Below the pieces are notes generated by a model. The model was given only the letters and a program-made list of their open reading frames with translations, was not told the DNA's origin and made no database searches. This document shows positions 52,958-61,717 of a stretch of 64,000 nt of DNA, in pieces. A program made the position numbers and the translations under genes. Numbering within the stretch: position 1 is the stretch's first letter; the number at the start of each line of letters is the position of its first letter. The stretch is from an uncultured Bulleidia sp. (lineage in GTDB: Bacteria > Bacillota_I > Bacilli_A > Erysipelotrichales > Erysipelotrichaceae): contig CAMUDN010000006.1 of the NCBI GenBank assembly GCA_947087645.1, positions 1-64,000 on the forward strand, written 5' to 3'.

Positions 52958-54049
52958 ATGGCTAATTTATTACTTAAGAATATTAATAAAATTTATGATC
53001 ATCAAGTTCAAGCAGTATTTGATTTTAATCTTGAAATTAAAGATCAAGAATTTATTGTTTTCGTTGGGCCTAGTGGTTGTGGCAAATCAACAACTTTAAG
53101 AATGATTGCTGGCTTAGAAGATATTAGTTCAGGGGAATTATTTATTGATGGTCAAAAAATGAATGATGTTGCTCCTAAAGATCGTGAAATAGCGATGGTT
53201 TTTCAATCATATGCTTTATATCCTTTTATGTCTGTTTATGAAAATATGGCATTTGGCTTAAAAATTCGAAAGATAGCTCAAAAAGAAATTGATGAACGGG
53301 TTCATAAAGTAGCTAAAGCATTAGCTATTGAAGAGTATTTAGATCGTAAGCCAAAGGCTTTATCAGGTGGTCAGAGACAAAGAGTTGCTCTTGGTAGAGC
53401 AATTGTAAGGCATGCAAAAGTTTTTTTAATGGATGAACCATTAAGTAATTTAGATGCTAAGTTACGTGTCCAAATGCGTTCGGAAATTATTCGTCTACAT
53501 GAGAGAATCAAAGCAACAACAATATATGTTACCCATGACCAAACAGAAGCAATGACAATGGCTAGTCGGATAGTCATTATGAAAGATGGATATATTCAAC
53601 AAATAGGTACGCCAAAAGAAATTTATAATAAGCCAAAGAATATGTTTGTGGCTGGCTTTATTGGTTCACCAGCAACTAATTTTGTGAAAGGAATATATAC
53701 CAAAGGACATTTTAAAGTTGGTGAATTGAATATTAAATTGCCAGAACAATTTCTTTCTGATTTAGAAAGTTATGAAAATAAGGAAATTGTTCTAGGGATT
53801 AGGCCAGAAGATTTACATGGTGAAGATATTGTTGGTGAAACATATCCAAGTGCAGTCTTTGATTTTATGGTTGATATTAAAGAATTACTTGGTCATGAAT
53901 TTATTTTACATGGTAAAATTGCTGGTCAAGAAATACAAGCTAAAGTTAATGCTCGTAATGAAGCACAAGTACATTCCATTATTCGTTTATCAATGGATTT
54001 AGATAAGATTCATCTATTTGATGAAAAAACAGGTGAGTGTATTAGTTAG
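52958..54049 (+). CDS. Sugar ABC transporter ATPase (UgpC/MsmK type)
   Basis: 363-aa ATPase with Walker A GPSGCGKSTT (residues 37-46), Q-loop FQSYALYPFMSVYENM, signature LSGGQRQRVALGRAI and Walker B VFLMDEPLSNLDAKLR, then a C-terminal TOBE/MalK regulatory region (IRPEDLHGEDIVGE onward). Many Firmicutes share one MsmK between several importers; here a dedicated copy is in the operon. AGGAGG precedes the ATG. Confidence 0.95.
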   Translation: MANLLLKNINKIYDHQVQAVFDFNLEIKDQEFIVFVGPSGCGKSTTLRMIAGLEDISSGELFIDGQKMNDVAPKDREIAMVFQSYALYPFMSVYENMAFGLKIRKIAQKEIDERVHKVAKALAIEEYLDRKPKALSGGQRQRVALGRAIVRHAKVFLMDEPLSNLDAKLRVQMRSEIIRLHERIKATTIYVTHDQTEAMTMASRIVIMKDGYIQQIGTPKEIYNKPKNMFVAGFIGSPATNFVKGIYTKGHFKVGELNIKLPEQFLSDLESYENKEIVLGIRPEDLHGEDIVGETYPSAVFDFMVDIKELLGHEFILHGKIAGQEIQAKVNARNEAQVHSIIRLSMDLDKIHLFDEKTGECIS

Positions 54050-54061
54050 GAGGAAGATAAA

Positions 54062-56227
54062 ATGAGTTATGGTAAAGTTACAATACCGACAGATATTGAT
54101 GTTGTTGAAGATACAATAAAGATTATTCAGCAATGGAAAGCGGATGCTATTCGTGATTGTGATGGTACAAGTATGCCTGAAGAATTAAGAAAAATGGATA
54201 TTAAGCAATATGCGACTTACTATACGACAAGAAAAGATAATGAATGGGCAAAAAAACATCCTGATGAATTACAACAAATGTATCTTATGACGGACTTTGT
54301 AACAGCATATACAACAAGTTTAAAAATTAAAATAATGGCCCATTTTTATCAAAAAGAATTAAAACCTAATTATCAATTAGATCTTCATCGTTGGTGGGAA
54401 GTTATTGATCGAACTATTGATAAAGTTATTGATAATTGGCACTATGATATAGAAACACAAGAAGTAGTGATCGATGAAACAATTCCTTTTCATGCTTATA
54501 CGGTAAGTTTTTTGGCTTTTGTTATTTGGGATCCTGTACATATGTATAATTCTTTAACAAATGATTGGCAAAATGAAGAGCATCAAATGACTTTAGATGT
54601 TCGTTTACCTTTAACACAAGAACATGTTTTAAATAAATTAAAGCAATTTTGTAAGACAAGAACAGATGTTAATGTTATTCGCTTTACAACTTTTTTTCAC
54701 CAGTTTACTTTACAGTTTGATGAATTTGCAAGAGAAAAATTTGTTGATTGGTATGGCTATAGTGCTTCTGTTTCACCTTACATATTAGAACAGTTTGAAA
54801 AAGAAGTTGGTTATAAATTTCGACCTGAATTTATTATTAATAAAGGTTTTCATAATAGTCAATTTTGTATTCCAAGTAAAGAATATAAAGATTTTATTGA
54901 TTTTCAGCAAAGAGAAGTTTCTAAATTGGCTAAAAAAATGGTTGATATTTGTCATCAATATGGTAAAGAAGCAATGATGTTTTTAGGTGATCATTGGATT
55001 GGTACGGAACCATTTGGTAAATATTTTGCTAATATTGGTTTGGATGCTGTAGTTGGTAGTGTAGGATCAGGCTCAACTTTGCGTTTAATTTCGGATATTA
55101 AAGGTGTTAAATATACAGAAGGTCGTTTTTTACCTTACTTTTTTCCAGATGTATTTTGCGAAGGTGGTGATCCGTTAAAAGAAGCAAAAATTAATTGGGT
55201 AACAGCTAGAAGAGCTATTTTACGTAGTCCATTAGATCGTATTGGTTATGGTGGCTATTTAAAGTTAGCTTTAAAATTTCCTAAATTTATTGATTATGTT
55301 GCACAAGTTTGTGATGAATTTAGAGAATTATATGCTCATATTGCTAAACAAAGTCCCCATAATTTATTACAAATTGCTATTATCAATAGTTATGGTGAAT
55401 TAAGAAGATGGGGTACACATCTTGTTCATCATGCTATATGGTATAAACAGATTTATTCTTATACGGGTGTTTTAGAAGCTCTTAGTGGTTTCCCTTTTGC
55501 TATTAAATTTATTAGTTTTGATGAATTAAGAAATGATGATAAGATACTTGATAATATTGATGTCGTTTTAAATTATGGCAGTGCTTATACAAGCTTCAGT
55601 GGTGGTGATGAATTTGATGAAATAGTTATTACTCGTTTACGTAAATATGTATATAACGGTGGTGCTTTGATAGGTATTGGTGAGCCAAGTGCATGTGCTA
55701 AAAATGGTAAATTTTTTACTTTATATGATGTATTAGGTGTAGATAAAGAATTAGATTTTACTTTACATAGTGATAAATATAATTGGCAATGTCATGATCA
55801 TTTTATAAGTGAACAATTAGAGCATGAAAATTGGGGCGAAAATATTAATAGCGTATATGCTTTAGCGGGAACAACAGTTATTAAACAAAAAGATTTATCA
55901 GTTAATTTAGCAGTTAATGAATATGGTAAAGGAAGAGGCGTATATATTAATGGTTTACCTTTCAGTTTTGAAAATGCTCGGCTTTTATATCGAGCTATCT
56001 TTTATGCATGTCATAAGGAAAAAATGATGTATCAATGGTATTCAGAAAACTATAATGTTGAAGTTAATTATTATCCGGCGACTAATAGTTATTGTGTCGT
56101 TAATAATACTTATGAAAAGCAAGATACAATTATTTATGATGGTGATGGTAAGCAATCTTCCTTATCTTTAAAAGAAAATGAAATTAAATGGTTTAATTGG
56201 CATAAAAAACAAAAAGGTGATGCATAA
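54062..56227 (+). CDS. gnpA: 1,3-beta-galactosyl-N-acetylhexosamine phosphorylase (GH112)
   Basis: 721-aa cytoplasmic enzyme that phosphorolyses Gal-beta-1,3-GlcNAc or Gal-beta-1,3-GalNAc to galactose 1-phosphate and the free hexosamine. The start YGKVTIPTDIDVV, RDCDGTSMPEELR and MFLGDHWIGTEPFGKYF (catalytic Asp310) are GH112 signatures. The (beta/alpha)8 barrel is followed by a Rossmann-like domain (GALIGIGEPSAC) and a C-terminal beta domain. GH112 also includes beta-1,4-galactosyl-rhamnose phosphorylases; specificity cannot be read with certainty. GGAGG precedes the ATG; galE starts on its stop codon. Confidence 0.95.
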   Translation: MSYGKVTIPTDIDVVEDTIKIIQQWKADAIRDCDGTSMPEELRKMDIKQYATYYTTRKDNEWAKKHPDELQQMYLMTDFVTAYTTSLKIKIMAHFYQKELKPNYQLDLHRWWEVIDRTIDKVIDNWHYDIETQEVVIDETIPFHAYTVSFLAFVIWDPVHMYNSLTNDWQNEEHQMTLDVRLPLTQEHVLNKLKQFCKTRTDVNVIRFTTFFHQFTLQFDEFAREKFVDWYGYSASVSPYILEQFEKEVGYKFRPEFIINKGFHNSQFCIPSKEYKDFIDFQQREVSKLAKKMVDICHQYGKEAMMFLGDHWIGTEPFGKYFANIGLDAVVGSVGSGSTLRLISDIKGVKYTEGRFLPYFFPDVFCEGGDPLKEAKINWVTARRAILRSPLDRIGYGGYLKLALKFPKFIDYVAQVCDEFRELYAHIAKQSPHNLLQIAIINSYGELRRWGTHLVHHAIWYKQIYSYTGVLEALSGFPFAIKFISFDELRNDDKILDNIDVVLNYGSAYTSFSGGDEFDEIVITRLRKYVYNGGALIGIGEPSACAKNGKFFTLYDVLGVDKELDFTLHSDKYNWQCHDHFISEQLEHENWGENINSVYALAGTTVIKQKDLSVNLAVNEYGKGRGVYINGLPFSFENARLLYRAIFYACHKEKMMYQWYSENYNVEVNYYPATNSYCVVNNTYEKQDTIIYDGDGKQSSLSLKENEIKWFNWHKKQKGDA

Positions 56228-57240
56228 TGAAAACAATATTGGTAACGGGAGGTTTAGGCTTTATTGGTTCAAATACATGTGTTTTTTTATTACAGGCTGG
56301 ATATAATGTGGTAATTGTTGATAATTTATATAATGCAAAGTATTCTGTGCGGACAAGAATTGAAGCAATAAGTAAGAAAAAAGTTAAATTTTATGAAATC
56401 GATATTTTACATGAAGATCAATTAAATAATGTTTTTCAACAAAATAAAATTGATGCCGTAATTCATTTTGCGGGTTATAAAGCAGTTGGTGAATCAGTTC
56501 AAAAACCATTGTTATATTATGAAAATAATATTTCGGGTTCTCTTTCTTTGTATAGAGCAATGCTAAAAGCAAATTGTAAATATCTTGTTTTTTCTTCAAG
56601 TGCTACAGTATATGGTGATCCTAAGCAAAATCCAATTTTAGAAAATTTTCCCTTAAAAACAACTAATCCTTATGGTACAAGTAAATTGATGAATGAAATG
56701 ATACTAAGTGATATTTGCTATGCAGATCATGATTGTTCATTTATGAGTTTACGATATTTTAATCCTATTGGTGCTCATCAAAGTGGTTTATTAGGTGAGT
56801 CACCAAATGGTGTGCCAAATAATCTTGTTCCTTATATTGCACAAGTTGCTAAAGGACAAAGGGAATATGTTAAAGTTTTTGGTAATGATTATGATACGAT
56901 AGACGGAACAGGTGTTCGTGACTATATTCATGTTTGTGATTTAGCAAGTGGTCATTTAGCGGCTTTAAATTATATTTTTAAACATCATGGGATGGAAAAA
57001 ATCAATTTAGGAACGGGTCAAGGTTATAGTGTTTTACAGGTAATAAAAGCATATGAAAAGGCATGTCATAAAACAATTCCTTATCAAATATGTGCTCGTC
57101 GTAAAGGTGATATTGCAGCTTGTTATGCAGATATTAGTAAAGCTAAAAGATTATTACATTGGCAAGCCCAATATGATTTAGCAACAATGTGCAAAGATTC
57201 ATGGCATTTTATAAAAGACAATGACGAAAGCCAGTATTGA
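56227..57240 (+). CDS. galE: UDP-glucose 4-epimerase
   Basis: 337-aa short-chain dehydrogenase fold enzyme interconverting UDP-galactose and UDP-glucose. NAD motif GGLGFIGS at residues 8-15, FSSSATVYGDP with catalytic Ser, NPYGTSK with the YxxxK pair, and GVRDYIHVCDLA. It links galactose 1-phosphate from GH112 to glucose metabolism; the uridylyltransferase and hexosamine kinase that would complete the route are not in the window. One-base overlap (TAATG) with gnpA. Confidence 0.96.
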   Translation: MKTILVTGGLGFIGSNTCVFLLQAGYNVVIVDNLYNAKYSVRTRIEAISKKKVKFYEIDILHEDQLNNVFQQNKIDAVIHFAGYKAVGESVQKPLLYYENNISGSLSLYRAMLKANCKYLVFSSSATVYGDPKQNPILENFPLKTTNPYGTSKLMNEMILSDICYADHDCSFMSLRYFNPIGAHQSGLLGESPNGVPNNLVPYIAQVAKGQREYVKVFGNDYDTIDGTGVRDYIHVCDLASGHLAALNYIFKHHGMEKINLGTGQGYSVLQVIKAYEKACHKTIPYQICARRKGDIAACYADISKAKRLLHWQAQYDLATMCKDSWHFIKDNDESQY

Positions 57241-57264
57241 CGTATTTTTTTATTTTGATATTAT
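57237..57264 (+). promoter_or_regulatory. Promoter of rplU-prp-rpmA
   Basis: TTGACG (57237-57242, overlapping the galE stop codon), 16-bp spacer, TATTAT (57259-57264). Confidence 0.75.
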
Positions 57265-57270
57265 ATTCTT

Positions 57271-57352
57271 GTTATCGCCTCTTTAGTCGGTAACCGCACA
57301 GAAAAGGGTTTAAAGCATTGCTCCCTTAATGGCGCGTCTTAAGATAAGAAAT
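57271..57352 (+). ncRNA. L21 leader (ribosomal protein autoregulatory RNA)
   Basis: TTATCGCCTCTTTAGTCGG, TAACCGCACAGAAAAGGG, GCTCCCTTAATGGCGCG and TCTTAAGATAAGA follow the pattern of the Firmicutes L21 leader: CGCC/GGCG closing helix with an inner GGGTTTAAAGCATTGCTCCC stem. It is expected to bind L21 and control the operon. Confidence 0.8.
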
Positions 57353-57365
57353 GGAGGTATGTAAA

Positions 57366-57677
57366 TTGTACGCAATTATCGAAACAGGCGGAAAGCAAAT
57401 CAAAGCCGAGGTTGGTCAATCTATTTTTGTAGAAAAGTTAGCTGGTCAAGCTGGTGATAAAGTTATTTTAGATAAGGTTGTTTTGTTATCCGATGGTAGC
57501 ACAAAGATTGGTGCTCCTTATGTAGCAGGTGCAAAAGTATCTTGCACAATTGAAAAACAAGGTAAAGAAAAGAAAGTTATTATCTTTAAGTACAAAGCTA
57601 AGAAAGGTTCAACTCGTCGTAAACAGGGTCATCGTCAACCATATACAAAATTATTAGTTGAATCTATTGAAGCATAA
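57366..57677 (+). CDS. rplU: 50S ribosomal protein L21 (TTG start)
   Basis: 103-aa ribosomal protein beginning [17 protein letters not shown] after the start, with the C-terminal [23 protein letters not shown]. The start is decided by the ribosome-binding site: GGAGG at 57353-57357 lies eight bases before TTG at 57366, which gives the exact canonical L21 N-terminus. The in-frame ATG at 57351 overlaps the GGAGG itself and would add five non-conserved residues. Confidence 0.95.
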   Translation: MYAIIETGGKQIKAEVGQSIFVEKLAGQAGDKVILDKVVLLSDGSTKIGAPYVAGAKVSCTIEKQGKEKKVIIFKYKAKKGSTRRKQGHRQPYTKLLVESIEA

Positions 57678-57991
57678 TGATTTATATTAAGATTCAAGAA
57701 GCGAATGATTTATTAGTTGGTATGTCTTTTGAAGGTCATGCATTTAGTGCAGAATATGGAAAAGATGTAGTTTGTGCTGCTATTAGTTCTATTGCCTTTG
57801 GAACAATCAATGCTTTAGCTGAAATAATGGGTCAGGTTAATTTTCAAAAGAAAGATAATAAAATTGATATTATTATTTCAGAGCCAAGTGAAAAAGCTGA
57901 TTTAATTTTAAGAACAGCTTATATTCAATGTGAAACAGTTCGCCAAAAGAATCAAAAATTTGTAAAAATTAAGAAGGAGAAAATCAAATGA
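57677..57991 (+). CDS. prp: Ribosomal-processing cysteine protease Prp
   Basis: 104-aa protease that removes the N-terminal extension of L27. The catalytic dyad His21 ([13 protein letters not shown]) and Cys33 (DVVCAAIS) is in place. It sits between rplU and rpmA as usual; it overlaps rplU by one base and rpmA by four. The substrate motif is present in the L27 encoded next. Confidence 0.94.
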   Translation: MIYIKIQEANDLLVGMSFEGHAFSAEYGKDVVCAAISSIAFGTINALAEIMGQVNFQKKDNKIDIIISEPSEKADLILRTAYIQCETVRQKNQKFVKIKKEKIK

Positions 57992-58281
57992 AACTTAAGC
58001 TTACATTAGATATTCAGTTCTTTGCCAGTAAGAAAGGGGTATCTTCTACCAAGAATGGTCGTGACTCAGCCGGCCGTCGTTTAGGAGCTAAAAAAGCAGA
58101 TGGAGAGTTTGCTACTGCCGGTTCTATTATTTATCGTCAACGGGGCACAAAAATTTATCCTGGCAAAAATGTTATGCGGGGTGGTGATGATACATTATTT
58201 GCAACCACAGCCGGAATTGTTAAATATGAACGTTTAGGTCGTGATAAGAAACAAGTGTCAGTTTATCCACAAGTTGCTTAA
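57988..58281 (+). CDS. rpmA: 50S ribosomal protein L27 with Prp-cleaved N-terminal extension
   Basis: 97-aa precursor. [13 protein letters not shown] is the extension; cleavage after Ala13 would leave [14 protein letters not shown], the functional L27 N-terminus that reaches the peptidyl-transferase centre. The usual LQFFA reads IQFFA here. GGAG lies before the ATG, inside prp. A terminator follows. Confidence 0.96.
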   Translation: MKLKLTLDIQFFASKKGVSSTKNGRDSAGRRLGAKKADGEFATAGSIIYRQRGTKIYPGKNVMRGGDDTLFATTAGIVKYERLGRDKKQVSVYPQVA

Positions 58282-58289
58282 TGATTAAT

Positions 58290-58314
58290 AGCTCCTGTTA
58301 ACAGGAGCTTTTTT
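58290..58314 (+). terminator. Intrinsic terminator after rpmA
   Basis: AGCTCCTG (58290-58297), loop TTAA, CAGGAGCT (58302-58309), then T-run. It ends 17 bases before the obgE start. Confidence 0.88.
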
Positions 58315-58330
58315 AGAGGAAGGATGTTAC

Positions 58331-59605
58331 ATGATTGATATTGTAAAAATAGCCTTAAAAGCTGGTGATGGCGGTAAAGGTGCTGTTGCTTGGCGTCATG
58401 AAAAATATTATCCGAATGGAGGACCATTTGGTGGTGATGGTGGTAAAGGAGGAAATATTTATTTCCAAGTTGATACAAATGAAACTACTTTAAGTAGATT
58501 ACGTTTTACCAAAACCATTAAAGCTGGTAATGGAATGCCTGGACTAACAAAAAAAATGCATGGTAAAAGTGCAGCTGATGTGATTGTTAAAGTTCCTTTA
58601 GGAACGATGATTAGAAATGCTGATAGCCATGATTTATTAGCTGATTTAACAAGTCCTGATGATAAGGTTTTAATTGCTAAAGGTGGTCGTGGTGGTCTTG
58701 GTAATATGCATTTTGCAACTGCGCGTAATGATACGCCAGAATATGCTCAGCCAGGTGAAATTGGTGAATCTTTAAATGTTATTGTGGAATTAAGACTTTT
58801 AGCTGATGCTGGCTTAATTGGTTTTCCATCAGTTGGAAAAAGTACTTTATTAAGCGTTTTGACGAATGCTAAGCCAGATATTGCAGCTTATCCTTTTACT
58901 ACAATTGAACCTAATGTAGGAGTTGTATCACTCAATGATGGTCGAAGTTTTGTCTTAGCTGATATGCCGGGATTAATAGAAGGAGCTAAAGATGGTAAAG
59001 GGCTAGGTCATGAATTTTTAAGACATATTCAGCGTTGTCGAGTATTGATTCATGTTATTGATATGGCTGGTGAGTTACGTAATCCAATTGTTGATTATAA
59101 GGTCATTAATGATGAATTATTTCAATATGATCCTAAATTAAAAAAGCGACCACAAATAATTGTGGCAAATAAAATGGATGATGAGTATGCTTTTTTACAT
59201 TTAGAAGAATTTAAAAAAGCATATCCTGAATTAAAAGTTTATGAAGTTTCAGCAATTACTCATCAAGGTCTTGAACAACTTGTATATGATATTATGGCAT
59301 CTATTAGTCATAGTAAACAAGAAGTGGAAGTAGAAACACCGACTGCTAAAGGTGAAGTTATTTATCGCTTTGAGCCAAAACAAGCTGATTTTAAAGTGGT
59401 TAATATGGGAAATGGCAAATTTCGTATTGATTCAGCTAAGATTGATCATCTTTTTGATACAATTGATTTTGATAAACCAGATGAAGCACATCAATTTGCT
59501 TTAATTTTACATAAAATGGGTGTTGATACAGCCTTAAAGAAAGCGGGTGCAAAGCCTGGCGATGCTGTTATTGTAGGCACATTTATTATGGAATATAGTG
59601 AGTAG
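58331..59605 (+). CDS. obgE: Obg-family GTPase (CgtA)
   Basis: 424-aa essential GTPase for 50S maturation. The Gly-rich Obg fold (residues 1-158, AGDGGKGAVAWRHEKYYPNGGPFGGDGGKGGN) precedes the G domain with G1 GFPSVGKST, switch TTIEPNVGVV, G3 DMPGLIEGAKDGKGLG and G4 NKMD, and the C-terminal OCT domain (about 345-424). AGAGGAAGG precedes the ATG. The order rplU-prp-rpmA-obgE is conserved in Firmicutes. Confidence 0.97.
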   Translation: MIDIVKIALKAGDGGKGAVAWRHEKYYPNGGPFGGDGGKGGNIYFQVDTNETTLSRLRFTKTIKAGNGMPGLTKKMHGKSAADVIVKVPLGTMIRNADSHDLLADLTSPDDKVLIAKGGRGGLGNMHFATARNDTPEYAQPGEIGESLNVIVELRLLADAGLIGFPSVGKSTLLSVLTNAKPDIAAYPFTTIEPNVGVVSLNDGRSFVLADMPGLIEGAKDGKGLGHEFLRHIQRCRVLIHVIDMAGELRNPIVDYKVINDELFQYDPKLKKRPQIIVANKMDDEYAFLHLEEFKKAYPELKVYEVSAITHQGLEQLVYDIMASISHSKQEVEVETPTAKGEVIYRFEPKQADFKVVNMGNGKFRIDSAKIDHLFDTIDFDKPDEAHQFALILHKMGVDTALKKAGAKPGDAVIVGTFIMEYSE

Positions 59606-59613
59606 GAGTAAGT

Positions 59614-60192
59614 ATGCTAGCATTTATTCAGGGAATAGTTACCGAGATAGCAAATGATTATATTGTTTTAAATAATCATGGTTTAGGGTGGCTTATTTAT
59701 TATGCTCATTGTCAAGAATTAAAAAAAGAACAGGATGTGCAAATTTATACCTATCTTGCAGTGAGTGAAAATGATATGCGTTTATATGGCTTTAGTTCAT
59801 TAATGGAGAAAGAATTATTTCTTAATTTAATTTCTGTAAAGGGCTTAGGTCCTAAAACAGTTATGAATATATTCCAGAAAGTTGGTCTTTCACTTATTAC
59901 AAATGCTATTGCAAGTGGTGATGTATCTGCCTTAAAGAAATTACCTGGTATTGGAGCAAAGTCTGCTTCACAAATTATTTTAGATTTAAAAGGAAAGTTA
60001 GATATGGAAACATATCATCAAGATAAAAAAGATAATTATCCTTTAGCAATTGAAGAAGCATTAAATGCTTTGAAAAATTTTGGCTATCGAGCAAGTGATT
60101 TAAATTTAGTTGGTAATAAAATGTTAGAACAAGAAACGATGACGACGGAAGAATATATTCGTTTTGGTCTACAATTTTTTGCACAAAAATAA
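59614..60192 (+). CDS. ruvA: Holliday junction DNA helicase subunit RuvA
   Basis: 192-aa junction-binding protein: OB-fold domain I (1-63), two helix-hairpin-helix motifs (VKGLGPKTVMNIF and LPGIGAKSASQIILDLKGKL), and the C-terminal UBA-like domain III (about 145-192) that contacts RuvB. TAGGAG precedes the ATG. ruvB follows after nine bases. Confidence 0.95.
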   Translation: MLAFIQGIVTEIANDYIVLNNHGLGWLIYYAHCQELKKEQDVQIYTYLAVSENDMRLYGFSSLMEKELFLNLISVKGLGPKTVMNIFQKVGLSLITNAIASGDVSALKKLPGIGAKSASQIILDLKGKLDMETYHQDKKDNYPLAIEEALNALKNFGYRASDLNLVGNKMLEQETMTTEEYIRFGLQFFAQK

Positions 60193-60201
60193 GGAGATAT
60201 C

Positions 60202-61209
60202 ATGGAAGAACGTTTATTAACAGCTGATAAAATGGCAATGGAGGAAGAAGAAAATCTGCGTCCTAGTTCTTTAAATGAGTATATTGGTCAAGATAGTTTA
60301 AAAGAAAATTTAAAAATATATATTCAGGCAGCTCTTGCTCGTGAAGAATCTTTAGATCATGTTTTATTGTATGGTCCACCGGGTTTAGGTAAAACAACTT
60401 TAGCACATATTTTAGCTTATGAAATGCATTCAAAGATTAAAGTAACAAGTGGTCCAAGCATTGCTAAAGCCGGCGATTTAGCATCTATTTTATCGGTTTT
60501 AGAACCTGGTGATGTACTTTTTATTGATGAAATTCATCGTTTACCGAAAGTGGTTGAAGAAGTGTTATATCCAGCTATGGAAGATTTTGTTCTTGATGTA
60601 ACAGTAGGTAATGATAGTGGTAATGCCCGTAGTTTACGTTTAGATTTACCACCATTCACCTTGGTTGGGGCAACAACTAGGGCAGGCGATTTGAGCTCTC
60701 CATTACGTGATCGTTTTGGTATAACAGCTAAGCTTGCTTATTATACACAAGAACAATTGGCACAAATTGTTAATCGTTCAGCACGGGTATTAAATACTCC
60801 TATTGCCGAAGAAGCGGTTAAGGAGATAGCTAAACGTTCAAGAGGTACGCCACGTATTGCGAATAGATTATTAAGACGGATTCGTGATTTTGCCCAGGTT
60901 TTAAATGGGGGCTATTTAAATAAACAAATTGCAAATAAAGCTTTAACAAGACTACATGTTGATGAATTAGGACTTGATGAAGTTGATATTCGTTATTTGC
61001 AAGGCATTATTGAACGTTTTCATGGTGGACCGGTTGGTCTTGATGCTTTAGCTAATGCAATTAGTGAAGAAACAACAACTTTAGAAGATGTTTATGAACC
61101 ATATTTAATACAAATAGGTTTTGTTAATCGGACAACCAGAGGACGGGTTGTAACAGATAAAGCATATGCTCATTTGGGTATTAAAGGTAGAGAAAAATTA
61201 TGCAAATGA
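60202..61209 (+). CDS. ruvB: Holliday junction branch-migration ATPase RuvB
   Basis: 335-aa AAA+ motor. Walker [10 protein letters not shown], Walker [11 protein letters not shown], sensor 1 [18 protein letters not shown] and a C-terminal winged helix ([28 protein letters not shown]). ATAAGGAG precedes the ATG. It drives branch migration with RuvA during recombination. Confidence 0.97.
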   Translation: MEERLLTADKMAMEEEENLRPSSLNEYIGQDSLKENLKIYIQAALAREESLDHVLLYGPPGLGKTTLAHILAYEMHSKIKVTSGPSIAKAGDLASILSVLEPGDVLFIDEIHRLPKVVEEVLYPAMEDFVLDVTVGNDSGNARSLRLDLPPFTLVGATTRAGDLSSPLRDRFGITAKLAYYTQEQLAQIVNRSARVLNTPIAEEAVKEIAKRSRGTPRIANRLLRRIRDFAQVLNGGYLNKQIANKALTRLHVDELGLDEVDIRYLQGIIERFHGGPVGLDALANAISEETTTLEDVYEPYLIQIGFVNRTTRGRVVTDKAYAHLGIKGREKLCK

Positions 61210-61472
61210 CGAAAAAAGAGGAAAAGTTATATTTTTATAAAATGTGTTTTATTTATATAGCTACTAATTTTTTTATTTTTCTTTTATTGATGGCTTTTTG
61301 TTTGGCAATTATTTATTTAATTACACAGTTTATAAGTCTTCAGCCATATGTTGAATTAATACTTGTTCTTTTAAGTATTATATTCACATTAATTAATCGC
61401 CGAAGAATTTTACATATGAAGATAATTCGTAATTGGTTAAATTATGATTTAAATATGATTTTTCGCAGTTAA
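61200..61472 (+). CDS. Unrecognised small membrane protein
   Basis: About 90 aa with two hydrophobic segments (about residues 16-41 and 46-64) and basic ends. The start overlaps the ruvB stop region; ATG at 61200 and ATG at 61206 are both possible and neither has a strong ribosome-binding site (AAAGG about ten bases upstream). Probably co-transcribed with ruvAB. I do not recognise the family. Confidence 0.6.
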   Translation: MQMTKKEEKLYFYKMCFIYIATNFFIFLLLMAFCLAIIYLITQFISLQPYVELILVLLSIIFTLINRRRILHMKIIRNWLNYDLNMIFRS

Positions 61473-61482
61473 GCAAAAGTTT

Positions 61483-61491
61483 TGCTATAAT
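61483..61491 (+). promoter_or_regulatory. Extended -10 promoter of valS T-box transcript
   Basis: TGCTATAAT, an extended -10 with perfect TATAAT; the -35 region is poor, as often with extended -10 promoters. Confidence 0.65.
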
Positions 61492-61499
61492 AATTTTAA

Positions 61500-61702
61500 A
61501 GCGATGAAGAGAAGTAAGTAAGTATTCTTTTTTGAAGAGAGTCTTTGGTTGCTGCAAAAAGATAAAAGAACTTATGGGTAGTCTTGGAGCTGTTTTTCTG
61601 AACTTATAATTAAGAAAAACCGGTGCGATCCGTTATCGAAGATGAGAAGTAAATAAGGTGGTATCACGTTTATATTAACGTCCTTTGGAAGGGCGTTTTT
61701 AT
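61500..61702 (+). promoter_or_regulatory. T-box leader, tRNA-Val responsive
   Basis: GAAGAGAG motif in stem I, putative specifier GTC (61581-61583) in GGTAGTCTTGG, T-box core AAGGTGGTATCACG (61655-61668) and terminator AACGTCCTT/AAGGGCGTT (61677-61697) followed by T-run. The specifier agrees with the valS gene it controls. Confidence 0.9.
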
Positions 61703-61717
61703 GTGGAAAGGAAAGAT

